This document shows positions 49,012 through 63,200 of a stretch of DNA of 64,000 bases, piece by piece; positions within the stretch are counted from its first letter, which is position 1, and each line of letters opens with the position of its first letter. The DNA lies in NCBI GenBank assembly GCA_031216445.1, contig CM062205.1:16205001-16269000 (forward strand). Direction: 5' to 3'. A program made the position numbers and the translations under genes. Source of the DNA: Lateolabrax maculatus (lineage: Eukaryota; Chordata; Actinopteri; Acropomatiformes; Lateolabracidae). The notes beneath the pieces were generated by a model. That model was not told the origin of the DNA, did not search any database, and was given only the letters and a program-made list of their open reading frames with translations.

Positions 49012-49036
49012 ACACACACACACACACACACACACA
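49012..49036. repeat. (CA)n microsatellite
   Basis: About 12 CA units. Confidence 0.9.
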
Positions 49037-50940
49037 ATCTGACAGACTCTATATTAATCAACTGATTGATAACTTGGCTAACACATGATTATGTGAATGA
49101 GCCTTATTTTTATTTTGATAGCACAATAGCACGACACAGAAAGCACGACACGGAGAGCACCGCCTCACAACGCCATTTGGTCCTGGTTAGGATCCATTCA
49201 AACAATACCACGCTCCCCAAACATCCTCCAGCCGACGGGAGGAGTCTCAATCAGTGTTTGGAACTCGTTAAGTCCCTTAACTGAGCATGTCGCCTACCAC
49301 ATTAGCAACACATATCTGAGGGACAAGTGTGCGTTGTGTGTGTGTAACGTGTGCTGGTCCCCTCTCAGATCTACAGCGTCACGGTCCAACACGCTCTGAC
49401 ACACTCCGGTCTGCTTTGGATGTGGAGCGAAACCAAACAAGGTGTGGTCTGGCTTTGGCTTTGTCTGTTTAGTGTTCAGAAGTTGGTCCAAACAGTATCG
49501 AGGACACTGCATGCGACAAAACAACCTACCGACGACAGCTCAATGATTACACCAGAACAATCCATATTAAAGTTAGGTTGGAGTTATGGAACAACTTATA
49601 CTTCAGACAGAAACGTTCCATGCAGCATTACTCTTTTACAAACAGTATCACTTTTAAATTCAGCCTTCATAATATGAATGTAATGATAAGAATGCTCTGT
49701 CTGTGCTATTCTCTGGCTGCGTAGGGGTTAACATCCAGACGGTCAGGGCTCACCTGATCTCTTCTCAGATATTGACTCCCCATCCCCTATAATGACCCTC
49801 TACATCATGAAAACGGCTTGATCTCTTCAGTTATGACACACTGAGTGGGTATTCATTAACACTTGATGCTGATATTATTAAATTATATTATGGCAATGGC
49901 TGCAAATGGTGTCTCCTATGCAAGTACTGTACTGAAATCATGAACAGGCAATAATCATGTATGCGAGTCTGGATGTGTGTAAATACATTTTAAATGTACA
50001 CACTGCACAGGATTGACATGACCTTCATTATATTTGATGCGGGAAGTAAAAATAACAGAAGAAAAAATGTCTCTGAGGCTTCTACTGTTTTCAGTTGAGG
50101 CTTATTAGCCAAACACTGACCACAGTGCTAATTTGGAGATCTGTCCAGAGAGTCCCTCTGGCCTTTGATGAGTCCCCATGTCTGTAAGTTCTGCTTGGAG
50201 ACAGGAAGCTCCCTGTGGTGGCAAGCGAGCAGGCTGGGAGCCTGTGCAGACAGAGAGGACCACAGCGTCAGGGGGATACATGCTCCTTTAACCTGTTATT
50301 GTGAACTCCCAGCAGCCCTGGACGATAATTGCCACCTGTCTCTGGGGAAACACAGTCAAAGGCAGGCAGAGGGACAGCCATTTTGTGTCTACCGCTGCTA
50401 CTTGCCCCGCTCAGCCCTGGTCCTAGTGCTGCCCTTAACCCTGGCGGCTAATGTGTTTTCAATTTAGGATGATCCCCCCACTACAGGCACGGCCCTAATC
50501 AACAACAGTTTGTACTGTAACCCTATCTGCCCTTGCAGGGGCAGCGTCAGCCTGACCGGGCGCCTGCAAACCTGATGTGTCCAGGAGAGCAACAGTGCTA
50601 TGTGTGTATATGTATGGATGATATCATGTTTATATGTGAGGTCATAGGATGTGTGCCTGATACTTAGCTGTTTGTCCTTCACATTTTGCTATGCTATTGA
50701 GAAAAACATATAAACATCCACACGCACGCAACACAACAGCTCCTACAAGCGCTCTCACACAAGCAAGTCGCACATGACGCTGCAAGTCACTTTACAATCT
50801 AAACTCACACTTTTACCGATTAATGTATATAAAAACAATGAAAGTCAGCGCTCTATTTTTAAACATGCATCATTTTGGGAACACCTAACATTAATGAAGG
50901 CAGAAAAAATATGAAATTGTGACAAATGCAGTTTGTATAT

Positions 50941-51724
50941 AAATTAGGTGTGTAACAATTTTGATTCTAGATCGAAAATCAATCGAAGTGAGCTTTCGGT
51001 TTTGATCACTGAACTCAAAAGCAAGTCAATTCTATTATGTATTTTTTTCTTTCCACCCCCACCTACTTGTGCACGTCCGAAAAAAAAAAGAAAAAACACT
51101 TCAAAGACGACACAGCATAGCGCACTGGTAGCCTGGAGCTGCACTTTTTGAGACACAATGTCCACTGCCAGAGTCGCAGATGATGGAGAAACAACAGAAC
51201 TGGAAAATCCTTGTGCTTCCCTGAAGTCACTGATGTGCAACATTTTGCCTTTAAGCAATAACTAATGCTATAGGAGTGTTGCTCACTGCTGATATATACA
51301 GGATTAAGCATATGGTGAAAGTGCTTGAGTTCCACTACACTATGCCTTAACTCGTATAAACGAGTGCAAGCTGCAGTTGTTCAGAATTATCAACAGGTCA
51401 GAGGATACTAATTGTTATACATTTTAAATTAACTATTTAAATTTCACAATATGGCCTTAGTGTGGTACATTCCCCCGAAAAATGTGGCAGTTGTATCACA
51501 CTTGATACTATGTAGCCTGTCTTTTAAAGACGTTTTAATTTGAAAATGTAAATGACAGTTGTCAGGGCATAAAACCGATGATCTGTTCTTTACAAATCAA
51601 GACTTGATAGTCTAACAATGGCATAGTCGTCAGTGCTGGAAAACAAAAAAGTTTAAATCGGAATTTTTTTCAAAAACGTGACCTTAAAATCAAAAGTCAA
51701 AATGATCGGTGACATCCCTAATTT
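50941..51724. mobile_element. internally deleted hAT-type transposon remnant
   Basis: The left edge AAATTAGGTGTGTAAC and the right edge GTGACATCCCTAATTT are imperfect inverted repeats about 780 bases apart, and both continue into a GATTTTGAA/CAAAATGATCG-like subterminal region. Such ends (AGGTGTGTAACGATT, ATCCCTAA) are familiar from fish hAT elements. Inside on the plus strand lies a short coding remnant (51,158-51,265). The element is far too short to be active. Confidence 0.6.
51158..51265 (+). pseudogene. N-terminal remnant of a ZBED/hAT-like transposase
   Basis: ATG to TAA, 35 residues, reading STARVADDGETTELENPCAS and then LKSLMCNILPLSNN. An acidic stretch followed by NP-ASLKS is a pattern I associate with the N-termini of fish hAT (ZBED-like) transposases, just before the BED zinc finger. 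The finger itself and all catalytic regions are missing, and the frame stops where the finger should begin. It is a dead fragment inside the hAT remnant. Confidence 0.42.
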
Positions 51725-54135
51725 ATACAAAGGAATTTGAGTTCCCATTCTAAAAAAGCCATACTGTTTATTGGCTTAATCTCTCTGTCAAGTTTTAGGA
51801 ATAAGTGTTATATCTTAATTCTGCTGCCACTTCAGTGAGGGCTGAGTCAAAAGTTGGGGAGTGAAAGGCAGGTGTGAATGTTTGTTGTGTAGGGCCTCCT
51901 GGCCTCTGCATCCATGAGTAGAAACCCTGCCCCAAAATTAGAGTGTGGCCTCTAATGTCTCCCTGGGAGAAAAAGAAGCCTGGCTTTCGTCCAAGTCAGC
52001 ACCTTTGGAAGTGCAGTCGTGTTACCACCACTAAATCAACATGTCAGCGCCCGGCCCAGTGAACTTCTTCACCCAGACTCCACAGCTTACAGCTACCCCA
52101 CACACCTAATGAATTGGTGTGAATGCCCATCTGTCTGCTACGATGAAAAGGGGAAAGGAGAAATGGGGAGAAAGATGAAAAAATATATATATTTATTTTT
52201 CAGCTGTTGCACAGAACTTTTGCAGTCTGCCAATATGATGACCGTTACTAGACACGGAAACACTGTATTAGTCATGTTACTTGAACAGCCAAAGCCAGGT
52301 TAAGGTTCCCTCGCCATCAACCTTGGCCTCTGAGTCCAAAATGGAACTGTCCCAGTTTGGGGGGTGAGTTTGGAGACTGACGCAGGCGAAAGGCCACAGA
52401 AAGCGGTGTGCTTACTCGGCAGTCTGTTTACATTCCTGAGGGTAATTTTAACCCTTGGGGGGGGGGGGGGGAGCAGAGCAGGGGGGCCAACAAGTCGTTG
52501 GGGCTTGTCAGTGGTCGACGGGCCAGCCGGCGCAGTGGCGGCACCTGGACATGTGGGTGGTACATAAAAACACACACAGACATAGACCTACAGCAGACAA
52601 ATCCCTGGAACTGTTATCTGGGTTTGTGCTGATCAATTATTTACCAGGTTTAGTAATAGGACTTAAAAAGATCCAACTAGCATTTTCTACATAATATCAA
52701 AGGCTGCTTTGTCTGTGACTGGACGACTAAACAGACACAAGCTTACGAGGAGGCCTAGTGGAAAACCACAGAAGTGAAGGTGTAATCGTGCTAACGGGCC
52801 CACCACAGAGCACCATTAGCTTGTACAACACAGGATATCCCCAGTGTTTTCACTGATGATCTGGGGTGCAAATCTAATTTCATTGTAATTTTAAAAAATT
52901 TGCTGTGCAAACAAAACAATAATCCTAGTTCAAGAATCGCTGAGGGCTTCTGTGCGCGTGTTGGGATTTGTCTTTTTATTAACCCCAGCCCAGAGTATCC
53001 CTTCAAAGGGCGAGAAAGCAAGAAGGTCCATGTGTGTTTGTGGTGATTGTGCGTCAGTGCACGTGTAAGAGAGAAGGAGAAAAAGATAGAGAGAGAGGGA
53101 GGGAGAGAGACACAGAGCTTATCGAAACTAATTAGGCGAGGGATCAGGATGGAAGTTAAATACTGGGCTACATGTAATGAAAGAAGCAGAGTGGGGGACA
53201 TCTAGGGGTCAGGCCCACACCAAACAGTGGACCTCAGGCAATCTGGTATTGATTTTCACTCGTTTGGGGATGAAGGTGGACGGGGGGAGGGAGCCATGAA
53301 GAGAGGGGAGAGAGAGAGAGGGACGGGGAGAGGCTGTAGTGCAGAGTCTAAGGGTCTTGTGAGTTGTCAACTTGACAGTTTAACCCCTTTTGGAGGAGAA
53401 CAAACAAACAGAGGGATCTCCTGGGCTGACAGCGTTGATCTGTCATAGAGATGACACTGCAAAGCCCCACACAATGCCCACACGGGAGAGGAGAGTGGGG
53501 AGGAAAAGAAGGGAGGGTGGGTTGATACAGATATGCAGAGGCACATTCCTTAAGCCTAAGAAGATAGGACTGTGCTCTGCTTAAGATCGAGGAAGCCTGA
53601 TCTATGAATATATGCACCTTAAAAAATTCAGAGAAGGAAAAAAAAAAGAACAAGAATCAAGAACTGGACTACATTTCCATTGAAATTGTTAAACTTTCGA
53701 AAAAAATATAGACTAAATATGAATACAGTATGAGCATGACATTTATTATTAATGGGGTTCTGTAGCTGTGGTGAATGACAGAACGCACACAAATGCAAAC
53801 CAGGGTCAACCAAAGTGGGCCCATCGGTTACATTTTGGTCCTTCCCCATGTCAAAAAGTTTGGGTGTCTCTGAGAAAGCAGAATGGATGACCGTCCACCA
53901 CCACACAGACACACAGATGTCAGCGCTCCTCTCTTGTCACTCAATCGGCGAAGGCCGTCACCCCGAGCACCTTCCCTCTCATGTCCTTAAACACTTGAGG
54001 ACCCCTTTCACTTTTCCCCCTCAGACTGCCTCATCGCTTTGTCACATTGCCAAAGGGGACTCCATTAGCCTGGCCATGCACAGAGCCCCCAGCTCTCACT
54101 TACACTTAACACACACACACACAACCAACCAAACA

Positions 54136-54153
54136 CACACACACACACACACA
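54136..54153. repeat. short (CA)n microsatellite cluster
   Basis: Two CA clusters (54,110-54,122 and 54,134-54,153) separated by CAACCAACCAAA. Confidence 0.88.
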
Positions 54154-55779
54154 CTCACACAGAGGGAGGCTGATACGTGCAGCTAAGGCTGTCCACATCA
54201 AATTAGAGCGGCCCCTATTGTCCCTATTACGGTCTGGGAATGCTCCATCATGACGGATGCTACGGGGTCCCTCACTTGTCAGGAGTTGTCAGACAGACAG
54301 GGAGTTTGGATACACACAGCTGACAGGTAATCTTAATGTCTTCAATTAGCCCAATTAGGCCTGTCATAAACAATTCGATAAGTGCTCGACCAACACAAAC
54401 AGATAAACGCACGCACAAGCACACACAGACGCACACAGTCACACACTGAGGTCTGCAGGGTATTAATGAGAAGGGTAATGGGTATATCAGCAGACGGTTG
54501 ACTTGTCTTTTGTTTCAGGGAGGGGTGTGTCCCCATCCTTTGCTCTCAGCTGTGCACTGCTGGCTGCTACCTGGTCAGTTCAAATTGTACTATCTCCTTT
54601 CATTAGCGCATCGCTGGCTGAGAATCTGAAAGGCCGTGACAAAATTCATTTGAGACGAGTGGGAGCAGATTGCCTGAAGCAGGTGCTATAAGGGAGATAA
54701 AACAAAAGCAGCACCTTTGAGAAGCTCTGTGTGTGCACGCGTGTGTGTGTTTTCAATGTGTGTGTGTGTGAGAGAGGCTTTTCCCTGGTCTTCACATTCT
54801 GTTATTTTCCTTGCTATGGTTAATGGGTAATGACACAAAAGTGCTTTTGGAAAAAAAAGAAAAGAAAGAAAGAACAGGGACCAGAGAGGAATCGGCCCAG
54901 CGCACACTTAGAGCGTTTACAAAGCTGTGGTGAAATCTAAATATTGTTTCTAGCGTGACTAAACAGGCCAACACCTTTCTGTGCAGAGGATGTGCGATAG
55001 CTAACATTGTTTGATTTGGTCTCTCCTTTATAATATCTTATCGCAGGGCTACGGTGACACCCACATTACATCCCCTGCTTTTGTCCTCTAACCGTTTCTT
55101 TAAATTCATCTATTTGCGTTCACTATCAATTTCTTTTTCTCGAGGGACGCAGGACGCGTTTCAGGAACCGTGAAGCACAAGCTACTGTTTAAAACAGAGA
55201 TTCCACAGTTTGCAAACACAAGACCTGAGAAAAGTTAGCATCAATATTTGAACAAGAAGTCCACATCAACACTGCCTTGATCTTATGTACAGAGGCTTTG
55301 AAATGCCCACATTAACATGAATGCCGACGCTTTCAATGCAGCGCTTATACACTAGTCGCTGGGCATTCAGAGCAATGTTGTACAAAGGCAAGAAAACAAA
55401 AAAAAACACAGAAGAATTCACTTAAAACCAAGGCAATCTGCTGAATGGTGAAATCTGAAGGCACATTTTCATTGTCAAACTGGGACGAGGAGACAAACCA
55501 ACTGCTATCAGCAAGATCTGTGATGGACATCTAACTCTACTTCTGATCTTTACCTTAAGTGACGGCTGGAATGCCATCTGAGGAGAAAAAAAAAGAAAGA
55601 AGGAAAGAAAGAGAAAAGCCGTCACCGGGAAGTTGTAATAGGAAATTGCTCTTGGCAACTATTTGTTCAAGCACCAGATTTTTTTCATCTTTATGCCAAC
55701 CCAGCGAGCCCCCATTGGAAAACAGGGCAGGTCCCCCTAATGAGTAATCTATTTCAAAGCAGTCGTGTCTGGGCATGAC

Positions 55780-56035
55780 AGTTTACTGAGAGGCTTGAAG
55801 AACTGGTAATTACCAGTGTTACGGGGCAATTAATGCATATTACACTGCGGCACTCATGGCGGTGACTGTCAGCTCCCCAATAAAAATGAGCACTCTTCAG
55901 CTAAAGGGTGACATTAATTGGGCCCTTAATGACTATGCAGAGGAACCAAGCCAAATAGGAACAAAACAGGGGACTCGCTCTGACTCCAGCAGAGGGCTGG
56001 AAATTGGACTAAAAATGAGATTAATTGCTGTTTAG
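55780..56035. promoter_or_regulatory. candidate conserved enhancer in cdin1 intron with a perfect TAATTA palindrome
   Basis: The block opens with ACTGGTAATTACCAGT (55,802-55,817), a perfect 16-base palindrome centred on TAATTA, the paired homeodomain site. Close by are GGGGCAATTAATGCATATTAC, ACTGTCAGCTCC (a CTGTCA Meis/PKNOX site, near 55,867), AATAAAAATGAG, GACATTAATTGGGCCCTTAATGAC and GAGATTAATTGC. Homeodomain-type cores are denser here than anywhere else I saw. Strong candidate, but conservation was not tested. Confidence 0.42.
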
Positions 56036-57809
56036 AAAAAAAAAGAAGGAAAAAAATGTGGTGAGGGGAACGGGGAGAAAGAGGTTAGAATTATAGGGTG
56101 CAAAGAGCAAGGGCTGCTCATACAAATGACAATTCAATTAATTATTTTATACTGTATTTTCTATACCTTACGGAGTGCAGACAGGCCTCAGGGCCATTTC
56201 AAGGGCTTTGTCTTGATATGTTGCTCATTGCATAAACAGCCATGTGTACATTTCCCAAAGCATCAACACAGAGGATCATGGTGCATATGCTCAATATAAT
56301 GAATACATCTATAATCTTCATTTAAGAAATAAGAAGCTTTCCCACATAACATGAAAAAGGCATATATATAGCTGTGATGAATGTAAATGAGATCGGCGAG
56401 TTAGGTCTTCCATAATGTGAAATACAGAAAAATCATCTTAAGAAGCAACTATTGAGAGTTTCTGGGTTACACACTTTCCTATGAAGCTTAAGGCCTTAAG
56501 TATGTCTTTCCACTTAATACAGTCCATAAAAACATTAAGCAAAGCTTAAAAGTAAATCTGCAGGCCTTCCACCCCCAGAAATGTTTGTTTAGAGGGAGAT
56601 CAAGGATGTGGTGAAGACATGAAGTAATTCTGATTAATGTTGCTAAAGCTAGGCACGTACTGAACACCACCTGAATATGCAAGCCCCAAATCATAAAAAT
56701 ATCAGCATGCAAAACATGCCATCATTTGCATACATTTTTGATTTTGGATTTTCTTGCTATTTAAATATGCAGTTAGAAATAGTCCAGCACTGCCTCTTGC
56801 GCTGTCACGCTGCACACTCACACTGTCATTGGTCCTGATAGAACTCTTCCGCTTCAAAGGGAGCTTTGCAATGGAGAAGAGAATGAGCAAATATTTGAAT
56901 TGCAAAAACACATCATCCTGCGAGGGGAGAAAATTCAAGACAACTTTTTAGAGTTAAAGACACCCCCAACCCCCAGCAAGCTAACCTTCTGCACATAGCA
57001 CAAAAAAGCCAACATATTCATGGCGTAAGCACTCTCCTCGCTAATTTACCATATCCAAATTTGTGTAATGGGATATGACACATTTTAGAGGGGATTGCGG
57101 AAAAAAACTTTAATTTGAGGAGAGAACCATAAAATGTATAAGCTGCCCGTGTATTTAACTGAAATCCACCACACAAATCCAGGTTCTCAGACAACCTGAC
57201 ATGGGTTTGATTACAGACTGAAGTGTAATTAGCTACTTAAGTTATCCTCTGGTAGGTTGGAGTGAGCAGTACCTCCACCATAGCTAGATATTTCAGCAAA
57301 ACTAAAGAGACCTTGAGATTCCTTTTCCCTCAGGATTCAGCACAGCCAGTTTACAGCCATTTACATGCAATCACTCTGGGAGCATCTCTAACAGCTTCCA
57401 ACTTTTGCAGAAGTTAGTGAAAAAAGTGCAATAAATAATCTTCACGACAGATCAATAATATGACTCATAGCATATTTGAAAGTATGAACTCTCCCAATTT
57501 GATGCCAGGATAAATAGAACATTTAAGCCAAAAGTTACAAGTCCAGCCACGAAGGCCATGAACAACATTAACAGCAATAAATACCCATCTTCAGACATCT
57601 GAAAAAATACCCCTGCAAAGGGGGAAAAACTGTGTTTACGATTGTAAATTTATTTACCACAGGCTAAGAACTACCTTGAATTTTAAATCGGGGAAAATGT
57701 AAGCTTCTCAAAAACATACTCGGAAAATGTATAGGACATGTGGAGGATTACTGTGAGTTGCAAAATAAACTGTGGAAAGCTACTGCTGGAAATAAATAAA
57801 TAACGGCTT

Positions 57810-57827
57810 TTTTTTTTTTTTTTTTTT
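57810..57827. repeat. poly(T) tract
   Basis: About 19 T residues. Similar homopolymers occur at 59,571-59,591 (T) and 61,563-61,584 (A). Confidence 0.9.
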
Positions 57828-59999
57828 AATAAGCATGCCAAAGCTTTAAATGTAAGACAAATAGTTTGTGGATTCCATAACATAATTACAGGATCAAATT
57901 AAGTTTGCACTGTTACCTTAACTCTAAATTATAACCAAACATGATTCTTAAATACGAGTCAACCTGAATTACAATGGTTAATACTTAGTATTACCATACC
58001 ATTACCCAGAGCGCCTCAATACACCGTCCACATCACACCTCCCACCAGTCCAACCCTCCTGTGGCCTCTACTCGCCTACGTGTAGACAACTTGGAGACAG
58101 GTCTGAGCAGAAATCAAACCTGAATGATGGATAGCTTTACTGCACAATGACCTCTGTCACTGGGTTCTTGCCCTAAATCAATGCTGGCGATAAGGGCCCT
58201 GCGCCAGCTCTCCCCATGGTATGTTCACCAGCAGACCTTATCTATGGCAGGAGGAAGTGTGAGTAATAACTAAAGACAAGCCACGACAAAACCACTAACC
58301 CCACCTTGTCAAACATAATTTACAATGTATATCCCTCTACCCCCCCTATGCTGCTTTTAAAACAGTAATTATGAGAACCAAAGAAATTTGGGACTGTGTG
58401 TTTAGAAGATTAACCTGTTGTAGGACGGTGGGAGATCTTTGCACATATCTTTGGTCCAAGTAGGGTTCATATTTTAACAAGGAAACTGAGATATGGATTG
58501 CAGACCGAGGACTGACAGACCCTTATTTTGATACTCTGGCATGCCCATACACATTCATTCACAAAATTATGAATAAGATCCTTAAATTTCACCGTTGTCA
58601 GTTCTGTGTGGAGCGGCCAGAATTTCAGTAATGCATAGAGGGAGAGGTTGGAGGTTAAAGTTGAGAGGAAGGCTGACAGGAAGTAGAAGCAAAGACTTTA
58701 TGAAGATTACAGCATTGAGAACCTTGAGACCTTTCAGTAGTTTTTCATTTGAGAGTGTGTGTGATAAAGTGTGTGTGTGTGACATAGAGAGAGACACACA
58801 GAGCAGAGCTAGAGAGTGAGCATGCTTCCAGGCAGTCGCATCAAAATGGAGAGAGAGACCAAACATGACATCAAACGTTGCAATTAGCTGACCCCTTTCT
58901 CCCAGAGTCACAGTTTGAAAAGCTCTGCCTTTAAAACCCTGATTAAAATATGTTTGCTTTCTCATTCAAAATGACATTTGACAAGGTTAGCAATATTTCA
59001 ACTAACTGCAAAAACATTCTTGCGGCCGTAATTCTTTTTTTCCATCACTTTGCAGGGGCGCAGGTAACCTCGGAGTGAGTTTCCCATGAACTCAGCGCAA
59101 CAATTTGAAAACAAAACGGCAGAAAGAAAAAAAAAAAAGAAAAAAAAAGAAGAGTAGTTCAAAGTTTCACTCGTGCGTGTTTTGTTTCACCCGGGCAGCT
59201 TAAGCTAAATTTTTTTTTTGCGATCATTATTCAGAGAATTTATCCCCTTTCTAATTCAAACCACAACGAATATTTAAAACAGAGCCAGTAGTCTTTTCTC
59301 TAACTGCTAGCTCCATCCTTAGCAGGGACTCGGGGGGGCTGAGGACTGTCAGCAGCTCTGGGGATAGAGTTCCTCAAACTGTTAAACCCCCTCATCACCA
59401 AATTAGGAGAGGTGTAGTCTGTAGTCCAATGACCTCTCCAATGGAAAAGTAATACAAAATGTAAAGTAAGATGTAGTTTAATGGTGCATGACATTATATA
59501 TATGTATGTAATAATATTTTTACAAGGGTATTCCAGTCCCAACTTTGTTTAAAAACTGACATTGAGCCCTTTTTTTTTTTTTTTTTTTTAAAGTCAGCAA
59601 ACTTAAAAAAACAAAATGTAAATGGTGTTTGAGACAGTCTTTGTCAGTGTGCATTCCTGACAAAAACAAGCTGAAGATAAGCAATGAATAAGGGGAAGGG
59701 ATCAAAACTGGTCAGGCCAAAACTCTGTCTAAAGTTAATAGTTTTCACATCCATTCCAGTCGCAGGAGAAGAGAATGTGACGTGTCGGGCCGGACAGTGA
59801 GCCAGCCCAGGCTTAGCTGCAGCTGTGCTCAAATTGAAGTGGCACTTTCTATCAGAGGCCTTTCGCCAGACAGCTCTATTCTGCCCTTTCACTTGTAACC
59901 TCCATGACACACAGACGCCCATTACAAAATATAAGAGTGGTCATTTAAAACACACAGCCGTCATTGAAGAGACAGATTCTGGGTTTAACATGGGGGAAG

Positions 60000-60290
60000 A
60001 TTCATGGTGCGAACGTGCCAACTGATAGAGATATCACTCAAAATGAGAAATAGATTTCTCCGACATCTCCGTGGCGGCCGTACAAAGGGGGCGGCTCAAA
60101 GCCCCAAACTCTGCGCAGAGTTTATATTTCACTTGTTCAGAAATGTATCCTCTGTTATCTTGCATCAGTCCAAAGGAAAAGGATTGGGTATCGTCCGTTT
60201 CAACTCCCCGCCTATGATGAAACGTTACATCGACAGCGGACAGAGTTGGAATTTGGATCATATCATTACCCTGTTAACTCCTTAAGCCCT
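60000..60290. promoter_or_regulatory. candidate conserved non-coding element in cdin1 intron
   Basis: A repeat-free block with unusually many CpG for its surroundings (GTGGCGGCCGTAC near 60,071, GTATCGTCCG near 60,188, AACGTTACATCGACAGCGG near 60,221). An open frame of 93 codons crosses it (60,004-60,285, plus strand), but the protein resembles nothing I know and no splice sites support it. Confidence 0.25.
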
Positions 60291-63200
60291 TGTCACAAAG
60301 GTTTGGTTTATGGTGCTCATTCAAAATACATAATAGCGAAGAAAAAACATATTAGCATTATTAACACAAGAGAGTGGAGAGAATATTTTAACAGTCATAT
60401 TGAGTGCACATTTATTCTAAGATGTTTTAATAGGGTTCAGTGGCCAAATGCATATTCTTTCTAATCATTTACAGACGTGACACAGCTTGCGGAGACAAAT
60501 CTGTTGACCTGATAGATCTTGTACATTAACCCCTAGAATTGATGAGCAAAATCAAAAGGTCAGCACTTGGACACAGGCTCCTCATGTGTCTTTGATTACA
60601 CACTCCCACTAAGGGATAGGCAGGCAGAGATGTTTAAGCTATCAGGCAATCAGACCGCCGCGAGACGTGAAACTCAAACCAGAGACGGGAGAGGGAGAAG
60701 GCTGCCTGGGAACAAAGATGGGGGAAAAGAGTCCCGACGAAGCCCTTTAACAAATGCCAGGCCAGTGAGGAAAGACTCAGATGTGCTTGTATCTCTTTCA
60801 GTGTTTCTGGCAACAATGCAATGAAGTGAATTAATAGTGAAATATAAAGCAAAGTTCACAAAAACAAATACCTATTCATCTGGTATTTAAATTCAATTAC
60901 TTATGGTACATCAATCAAAATGACTGCCATGAGGTACAATCAGATATAGGTCTTACATAGTGAAACAAACAATTCAAACCATATATCAATGTTATTTTGG
61001 GAGATGGATGAGGTCAGATGGTGAATGGAAAAAATTTAAAACCCTTACTTAACTAAATGTAGAATGATGGGTGCAAATTCAGAACAGCATTGCTGCTTTT
61101 GACTTCATTTACTGTGGAACGGATACAGAAGCTGATTTGTGTTTAGGTTTCTACTGATTCTTCTGTTATTCTCTAAAATACTGTCATCTTATTTACTGCA
61201 TTGTCCAATAAGGGGAGAACCTTGCCCTCTTGGTTCTGAACATCAAAAGCTTTTTTGTAAGTATAAAAGCTTTTTATCAGGATAGTTCTGCAGCCAATAC
61301 ACACAAAGGTCAAACTGAGCCAGGATAGCACTCAATTCCGAACTACAGTACTACAAACGCAAGCGTATTCACATGTACTCTAAGTGTGTGTATCTTTTAC
61401 ATGGGATTACATTTCTGATAGTAATATATTCGTTCTAGATTACCATTGTTTACATAGAAATTCATTCAGTGCTTGTTAAGAATTACGAGACTAGGAAAAG
61501 ATTTAAATGTACAGAGAGGCTAAACAAAAAGATGGAAAAGAAAGAAAACAAGCATGGGTGGTAAAAAAAAAAAAAAAAAAAAAAACAAGGTTATGTGAGG
61601 GACAGTGGGCCTATAAAAAGAAACCCACTGTCTAGATTATCTATAAGGAACCACTTATCACTAGCGACCAGCTCCACACAGTGACTGATGGGCCTCTACA
61701 GACCATGAGTACCAGCACATTATCTGGTACACACAGAGCTGCTCTTTAAACACAAAGGCAGAAATATGAAGCATTGTTTCCGTGGCTGTCATTTGGTAAA
61801 AAATATTGTATTTATTCTTGGTCTGAAATAGAAGAGGTGTTTACTTTTTTGTGCTCTGAAATACACAAGACAATGCTGACCAACATATAAATGAAAGCAA
61901 AAATAAACTGGCTAAACTAAACCATCAATTTGTAGCATGTAAAAGACCACGGATTTAAACTTAAGTAGCTCTTAAAAGATTCAATTACATCTAGTATACT
62001 ATTAAAGTCAACCCAACAAAATAAATAAACCAAAACAAAAAAAAAAAATCAAGAAAATTGTAATCCCCCAAAAAGCTGTTAAACACTTGCCATGTCATGA
62101 AATCGTGCGTCCAGAACTAAAATATGTATTCCTCCTCTATCCATGTGAACCATGGAAATATAAAAGCCTTCTCCTCTATACCAAATAGCATTCCTTTAAA
62201 AAAAACAAACAAAAAAAAAACAGTCAAGACCATACTGGTTGATAGCAGAACAAAAGACCAGACTGCTTCCATTCAATTTGGGATTTTTTTTTTTACCAGT
62301 AAAGAATATGTTATTTTTTTCAGTGCTTTTTTTGGTCACATTAATTTCCTCTGACAGGCCACAGGACTCATGGTCCAGCGCTTGCCTTAGGCCTTGGGAG
62401 GACACTGGAGGAATCATCTGATGACTCCTGGCCTCCCTCATCCCCCTCTACGGAGAGGTTAAGACACAATTAAGCCCTTTAGTTGGGCAGTGTTAAGATG
62501 CTTTTGAAGCAGCTGTGGAGGTGCATGCAATGAAAAACTTAAAAGGCCTCATAAACCAAAGGTCCTCTAAAGCATAATATGTGTGTTTTAGCTTTAGGTC
62601 TGTGCATACGTGGGAAGAATGTTATAAAATAAAAATCCTCTTAAACTACCGTCAGGCTTTAAGAAAGATTCAGCAAAGCACAAAAGCACAACCTTTGTAT
62701 GATAACAGACATCCCTATAATAATCTTCCTATTTCTCGTTACCTCTCTGTAACTTTCAACAGATGTGAGGATATCAAGTGTGAACAATCTTTGTGTGTAA
62801 AATGTATTTGTCCAGGTGTCAAGAAAATATCACTGCAAGTTTTTACGTCACATTGGGTGCAATTTGGACCTATTGGACCTGAATATCTTTTGGGGGTCAG
62901 GCAGCCATCAAAATTCTCCAGTTAGATTGAGTTCTACAAAGAAGCCATTCTAATCCCTCCTCACTACTTTCTGTGCTTTTGACAAATGCGGCTGACTTCT
63001 TTTCGGGAACGAAACCCAGAAGGTCACTGTAGAGGAAAAAAAAGGGGAAAAAGACAGCGAGAACTAGAAAATGGAGGGTGGGGGGTGGGACGTGTCTCTC
63101 TGCAAGTCTGATGACATACATCGTGAAAGCTGACAAAAAATGTACGTTAATCTTTTAAAAAGTTCCATAGCAAAACAGGAATTCATGAAGTAGACATGCT

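Noticed and set aside
60004..60285. 93-codon plus-strand frame without low complexity
   Set aside because: No known family, no exon signals, within the cdin1 intron; better explained as a candidate non-coding element.
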